Positions 22,550 to 25,025 of a stretch of DNA of 25,025 bases are shown piece by piece. The stretch spans positions 1 through 25,025 of the forward strand of contig JADMIH010000043.1 of NCBI GenBank assembly GCA_015478675.1, in the 5' to 3' direction. Under the pieces are notes generated by a model. It did no database searches. It was given only the letters and a program-made list of their open reading frames with translations, and was not told the origin of the DNA. This stretch comes from Chloroflexota bacterium (lineage in GTDB: Bacteria; Chloroflexota; Chloroflexia; QHBQ01; JADMIH01). Each line of letters opens with the position of its first letter. Position 1 is the first letter of the stretch. Position numbers and translations under genes: made by a program.

Positions 22550-23527
22550 ATGCCAAAGAAACCACACCTTTCTCTTGTAATGACCGTACGCAACGAAGCG
22601 AGCAATCTGCCTCGACTTCTAGACAGCGTGCTGGCGCAAACGCTTGTGCCTGCTGAAGTGGTAATCGTAGATGGAGGCTCCAGCGACGGCACGCAGAGGA
22701 TAATACGCAGCTACGCAGAGAAGCTATCCTTGCGGCTCATCGAGATGCCCGGCGCTAACATATCGCGGGGGCGCAACACCGCGATAGAGGCCGCACGCTG
22801 CGATACTGTTGCGGTCACCGACGCCGGTGTGTGGCTCGATCCGCGCTGGCTGGAGTCGCTCGCAGAGGCGTTGGGCGCAGGCGTTGATGTCGCGGCTGGT
22901 TTCTTCTTGCCCGATGCGCGAACTACTTTCGAGCGCGCAATGGGCGCAACGGTCCTCCCTGCGCTTGAGGACATACAACCCGGTAAATTTCTGCCTTCCA
23001 GCCGCTCGGTAGCCTTCCGCAAGGAGGCATGGGCGGCGGTTGGCGGCTACCCTGAGTGGCTCGACTATTCGGAAGACCTGGTGTTCGATTTCGCGCTCCT
23101 TGAGGCGGGGTGCCACTTCGTCTTTGTTCCCCAGGCGGTCGTTCATTTTCGCCCTAGATCAAGCCTGAAATCCTTTTACCTGCAATACTATCGCTATGCC
23201 AGGGGCGATGGCAAAGCGGACCTCTGGCGCAAACGGCACGCTATCAGGTATACGGCCTACACAGTTGGGCCGCTCCTTATGATGTGGGGCTTGAAGTGGC
23301 GGCACTCATTAAAGGGAAAGGGCTTGCTGGCGCTAGCCGTCGCAGCAGCAGCGCTTTACTGCCGCAAGCCCTACCTGCGCCTCTTGCCCGCGTTACGCAG
23401 GCTGTCTCTGCGCGAGGTATCATACGCGCTTGCTCTGGTGCCACTCATACGGCTGACGGGAGACATAGCCAAGATGGTGGGTTATCCCGTTGGCCTCATC
23501 TGGAGGCTCCGAAGAGCATCGCATTGA
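22550..23527 (+). CDS. family 2 glycosyltransferase (GT-A) with C-terminal membrane anchor
   Basis: The 325-residue protein starts HLSLVMTVRNEASNLPRLLD, the GT2 nucleotide-binding strand. It has IVDGGSSDGT (39-48), SRGRNTAIEAA and the metal-binding TDAG (90-93), where Asp91 stands for the DXD site. YSEDLVFDFALLEAG follows as the acceptor/catalytic ED region. Two or three hydrophobic segments close the protein. It would transfer a sugar from a nucleotide donor to a membrane-linked acceptor. The gene begins 3 bases after the glycosidase-like gene, so they form an operon. No strong Shine-Dalgarno precedes the ATG, consistent with coupling. The open frame of the next gene begins inside its end, but that gene's true start is probably later. 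Confidence 0.87.
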   Translation: MPKKPHLSLVMTVRNEASNLPRLLDSVLAQTLVPAEVVIVDGGSSDGTQRIIRSYAEKLSLRLIEMPGANISRGRNTAIEAARCDTVAVTDAGVWLDPRWLESLAEALGAGVDVAAGFFLPDARTTFERAMGATVLPALEDIQPGKFLPSSRSVAFRKEAWAAVGGYPEWLDYSEDLVFDFALLEAGCHFVFVPQAVVHFRPRSSLKSFYLQYYRYARGDGKADLWRKRHAIRYTAYTVGPLLMMWGLKWRHSLKGKGLLALAVAAAALYCRKPYLRLLPALRRLSLREVSYALALVPLIRLTGDIAKMVGYPVGLIWRLRRASH

Positions 23528-23606
23528 GCCTTTTGCCCCCTCTTTCGTTACAGGCAGGAACTCTGTAGCCCTTATCGGTGAACAACCCTGTAAAGACGTG
23601 ACTACG

Positions 23607-24422
23607 ATGCAACAAGATAGCAAAACAAGCCCCTCCTCTCCCTATAGGCTTATGGCGCTCGCGCTGGCATCTGCTGATGGCTTCAGGAGCCTGTCGCTGT
23701 CAGCAGATGGCGGCCTGGTGGGCAGCATCGGCGGCGCTGTTTGTTGGTACTCCGCATCTTATGCGCCTGTCTTCAATGGAGCAGGTATCTTCTCCGAGGA
23801 GATGGTTAATCTTGATACCCTGGAGATCATAGACAGCTACTTCCGCGAGCGCGAACGCCCATATTGTCTCATGGTGCTCGACCGTCTTGTCTCCGACGCC
23901 CCCAATCGCCTCGCCCACCTCGGATACGTGGAGTACGATTCTATGCCCGTGATGTGTCTTGATGGACCGCCGCACGAGTGGGGTATATCAGCAGCTACGC
24001 CCGGCGATCTCGCCCTGTCACGGGTGCAGACTCCGCCCGATATGTCCACCTTTCGCTTGCTTCTGAGCCGCATCTTTCATCTCCCATTCGCCGACCTGGA
24101 GCTGATCCTGGGAGCGAACGCACTGCGAGTAGAAGGCGTGCGCCATTATCTGGCACGGTACAATAGTGTTCCTGTCGCCACCCTCACACTCATCCTGAAG
24201 GGGGAGATAGCGGGTATCTGGAATGTGGGCACGCTGGCCGATTACAGGCGGCGCGGAATAGCCGCAGCAATGATGCGACATGCCATAGCAGAAGCAGCTA
24301 TGCTTGGATATACTTCAACAATGCTCCTGGCATCGCACGACGGTGAACCCCTCTACGAACATCTAGGCTATATAGCTCAGGGCACAATACAGATATTCGT
24401 GCCCGCGCGGCAGGCGGGGTGA
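23607..24422 (+). CDS. GNAT-family N-acetyltransferase
   Basis: With the ATG at 23607 the product has 271 residues. The N-terminal half is a degenerate GNAT-like domain (IFSEEMVNLDTLEIIDSYF, then CLMVLDRLV and LAHLGYVEYDSMPVM). The C-terminal half (about 140-265) is a full GNAT fold with the acetyl-CoA loop YRRRGIAAAMMRHA and the end motif LYEHLGYIAQGTIQIF. I chose 23607 because the 39 residues before it overlap the glycosyltransferase gene and look unstructured. Substrate unknown; an amino sugar or peptide amine is possible given the neighbours. It lies 79 bases after the glycosyltransferase gene. Confidence 0.8.
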   Translation: MQQDSKTSPSSPYRLMALALASADGFRSLSLSADGGLVGSIGGAVCWYSASYAPVFNGAGIFSEEMVNLDTLEIIDSYFRERERPYCLMVLDRLVSDAPNRLAHLGYVEYDSMPVMCLDGPPHEWGISAATPGDLALSRVQTPPDMSTFRLLLSRIFHLPFADLELILGANALRVEGVRHYLARYNSVPVATLTLILKGEIAGIWNVGTLADYRRRGIAAAMMRHAIAEAAMLGYTSTMLLASHDGEPLYEHLGYIAQGTIQIFVPARQAG

Positions 24423-24507
24423 GGCGATCTGTAATCCGGGCCGAAGTTATAGCGCGGTTGGGCCAGGCGTGCGTCTTCTAAAAACACAAGTAGTGTGCTA
24501 AGGTTGA

Positions 24508-25025
24508 TCAACACTTATCTATCCGCACCTCATAGCTTTCGGCCTCAGGCTCTATGAAGCGCACAAGCCTTGCTCCTTCTTCCTCAAGTGTGCCACGCAC
24601 TGCCTGCTCGAGAGGACCGAAGGGTTTGAGCGTTAGCAAAGCGGCGTTCCGGTTCACCGCGACCGCCCACATGCCTGCAACCATACCATCCACCAGGAAC
24701 GTCGGCATTACATCGCCGTTTATTCTAATGACAGTTTTGCGGTAGCAAGCAGGAAGTACTCGCTCGCGGTTGTCGTAGGCAAGTAGCAGATTGTCCCACT
24801 TTGGGAGAAAGCGCGGCGACGCAGGTAGATCGCCGCTGGGCCTTGGCGCGTCCACCAGGTCGTAGAGCGTATTACCACCCTCACTTTTGAACGATACAAG
24901 TCTGTCGCCCAGCGCTTGTAATGTCGAGTCAATCCGGCCCATCCTGCGGATGCCGCCCCATTGGGCAATATCGGCACGGGAAGCAGGCCCAAAAGCCAGA
25001 AGGTAGTGCTCCACCAGCACGCGCA
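24508..25025 (-). CDS. winged-helix DNA-binding protein, AlkZ/YcaQ-like (HTH_42), partial
   Basis: About 170 C-terminal residues are present; the gene continues past the window end. Visible are a winged-helix segment (HYLLAFGPASRADIAQWGGI) and the family-typical block RFLPKWDNLLLAYDNRERVLP. ING and VMPTFLVDGMVAGMWAV follow, then the C-terminus. This is the layout of HTH_42 proteins, some of which (AlkZ, YcaQ) are DNA glycosylases for crosslinks and alkylated bases; many others have no known activity. The catalytic QxD-type motif region is near or beyond the missing N-terminal part, so activity cannot be judged. Confidence 0.75.
   Translation of the reverse strand, partial: RVLVEHYLLAFGPASRADIAQWGGIRRMGRIDSTLQALGDRLVSFKSEGGNTLYDLVDAPRPSGDLPASPRFLPKWDNLLLAYDNRERVLPACYRKTVIRINGDVMPTFLVDGMVAGMWAVAVNRNAALLTLKPFGPLEQAVRGTLEEEGARLVRFIEPEAESYEVRIDKC

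Overview
The window looks like a chromosomal segment from a high-GC bacterium, most likely a member of the Chloroflexota. This is inferred from Thr/Pro-rich linkers after two lipoboxes, F420-type luciferase-like and six-hairpin glycosidase-like genes, IS66/IS701-like transposon relics, GTG/TTG starts and apparent leaderless promoters. No rRNA, tRNA or CRISPR array was found, so the phylum call rests on gene content only.

Left flank (1-4066): a short palindromic element with IS66-like ends, a membrane glycosyltransferase (GT39-like), a divergent beta-propeller lipoprotein, a 5'-truncated DDE transposase relic and a small one-helix membrane protein.

Central catabolic region (4096-15426, all + strand): a LacI-family repressor is followed by a ribokinase-like kinase, two TIM-barrel sugar isomerase/epimerases, a DapA/NanA-type lyase, an SsuC-like permease, an NMT1/SsuA-like lipoprotein and an SsuB-like ATPase. 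Then come an NAD-dependent epimerase/dehydrogenase, a Gfo/Idh/MocA oxidoreductase and an F420/FMN luciferase-like oxidoreductase. Strong sigma70-type promoters are visible before the repressor and before the first isomerase. Each carries a related LacI-type operator at its predicted transcription start, and a third related site precedes the kinase. I read the block as a LacI-controlled uptake and degradation route for a modified sugar or sugar conjugate. The pairing of sugar enzymes with a sulfonate/nitrate-type ABC importer and a luciferase-like oxidoreductase is the best candidate here for an undescribed pathway; the substrate cannot be read from sequence.

Gene graveyard (15427-18771): relics of a Tn3-family transposase, a two-component system (regulator fused out of frame to kinase) and an IS66 element. 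These are followed by an intact, lower-GC THUMP/Trm14-like RNA methyltransferase, a 50-codon orphan ORF and an Rhs/YD-repeat scrap. Two related 20-bp direct repeats flank the part holding the transposon relics and the methyltransferase.

Right flank (18772-25025): a YqhQ/DUF1385 membrane protein (- strand) preceded by a probable leaderless upstream ORF, the tail of a CaiB-type CoA-transferase, then an (alpha/alpha)6 glycosidase-like protein, a family 2 glycosyltransferase and a GNAT acetyltransferase on the + strand. The window ends in a partial winged-helix (AlkZ-like) gene on the - strand.
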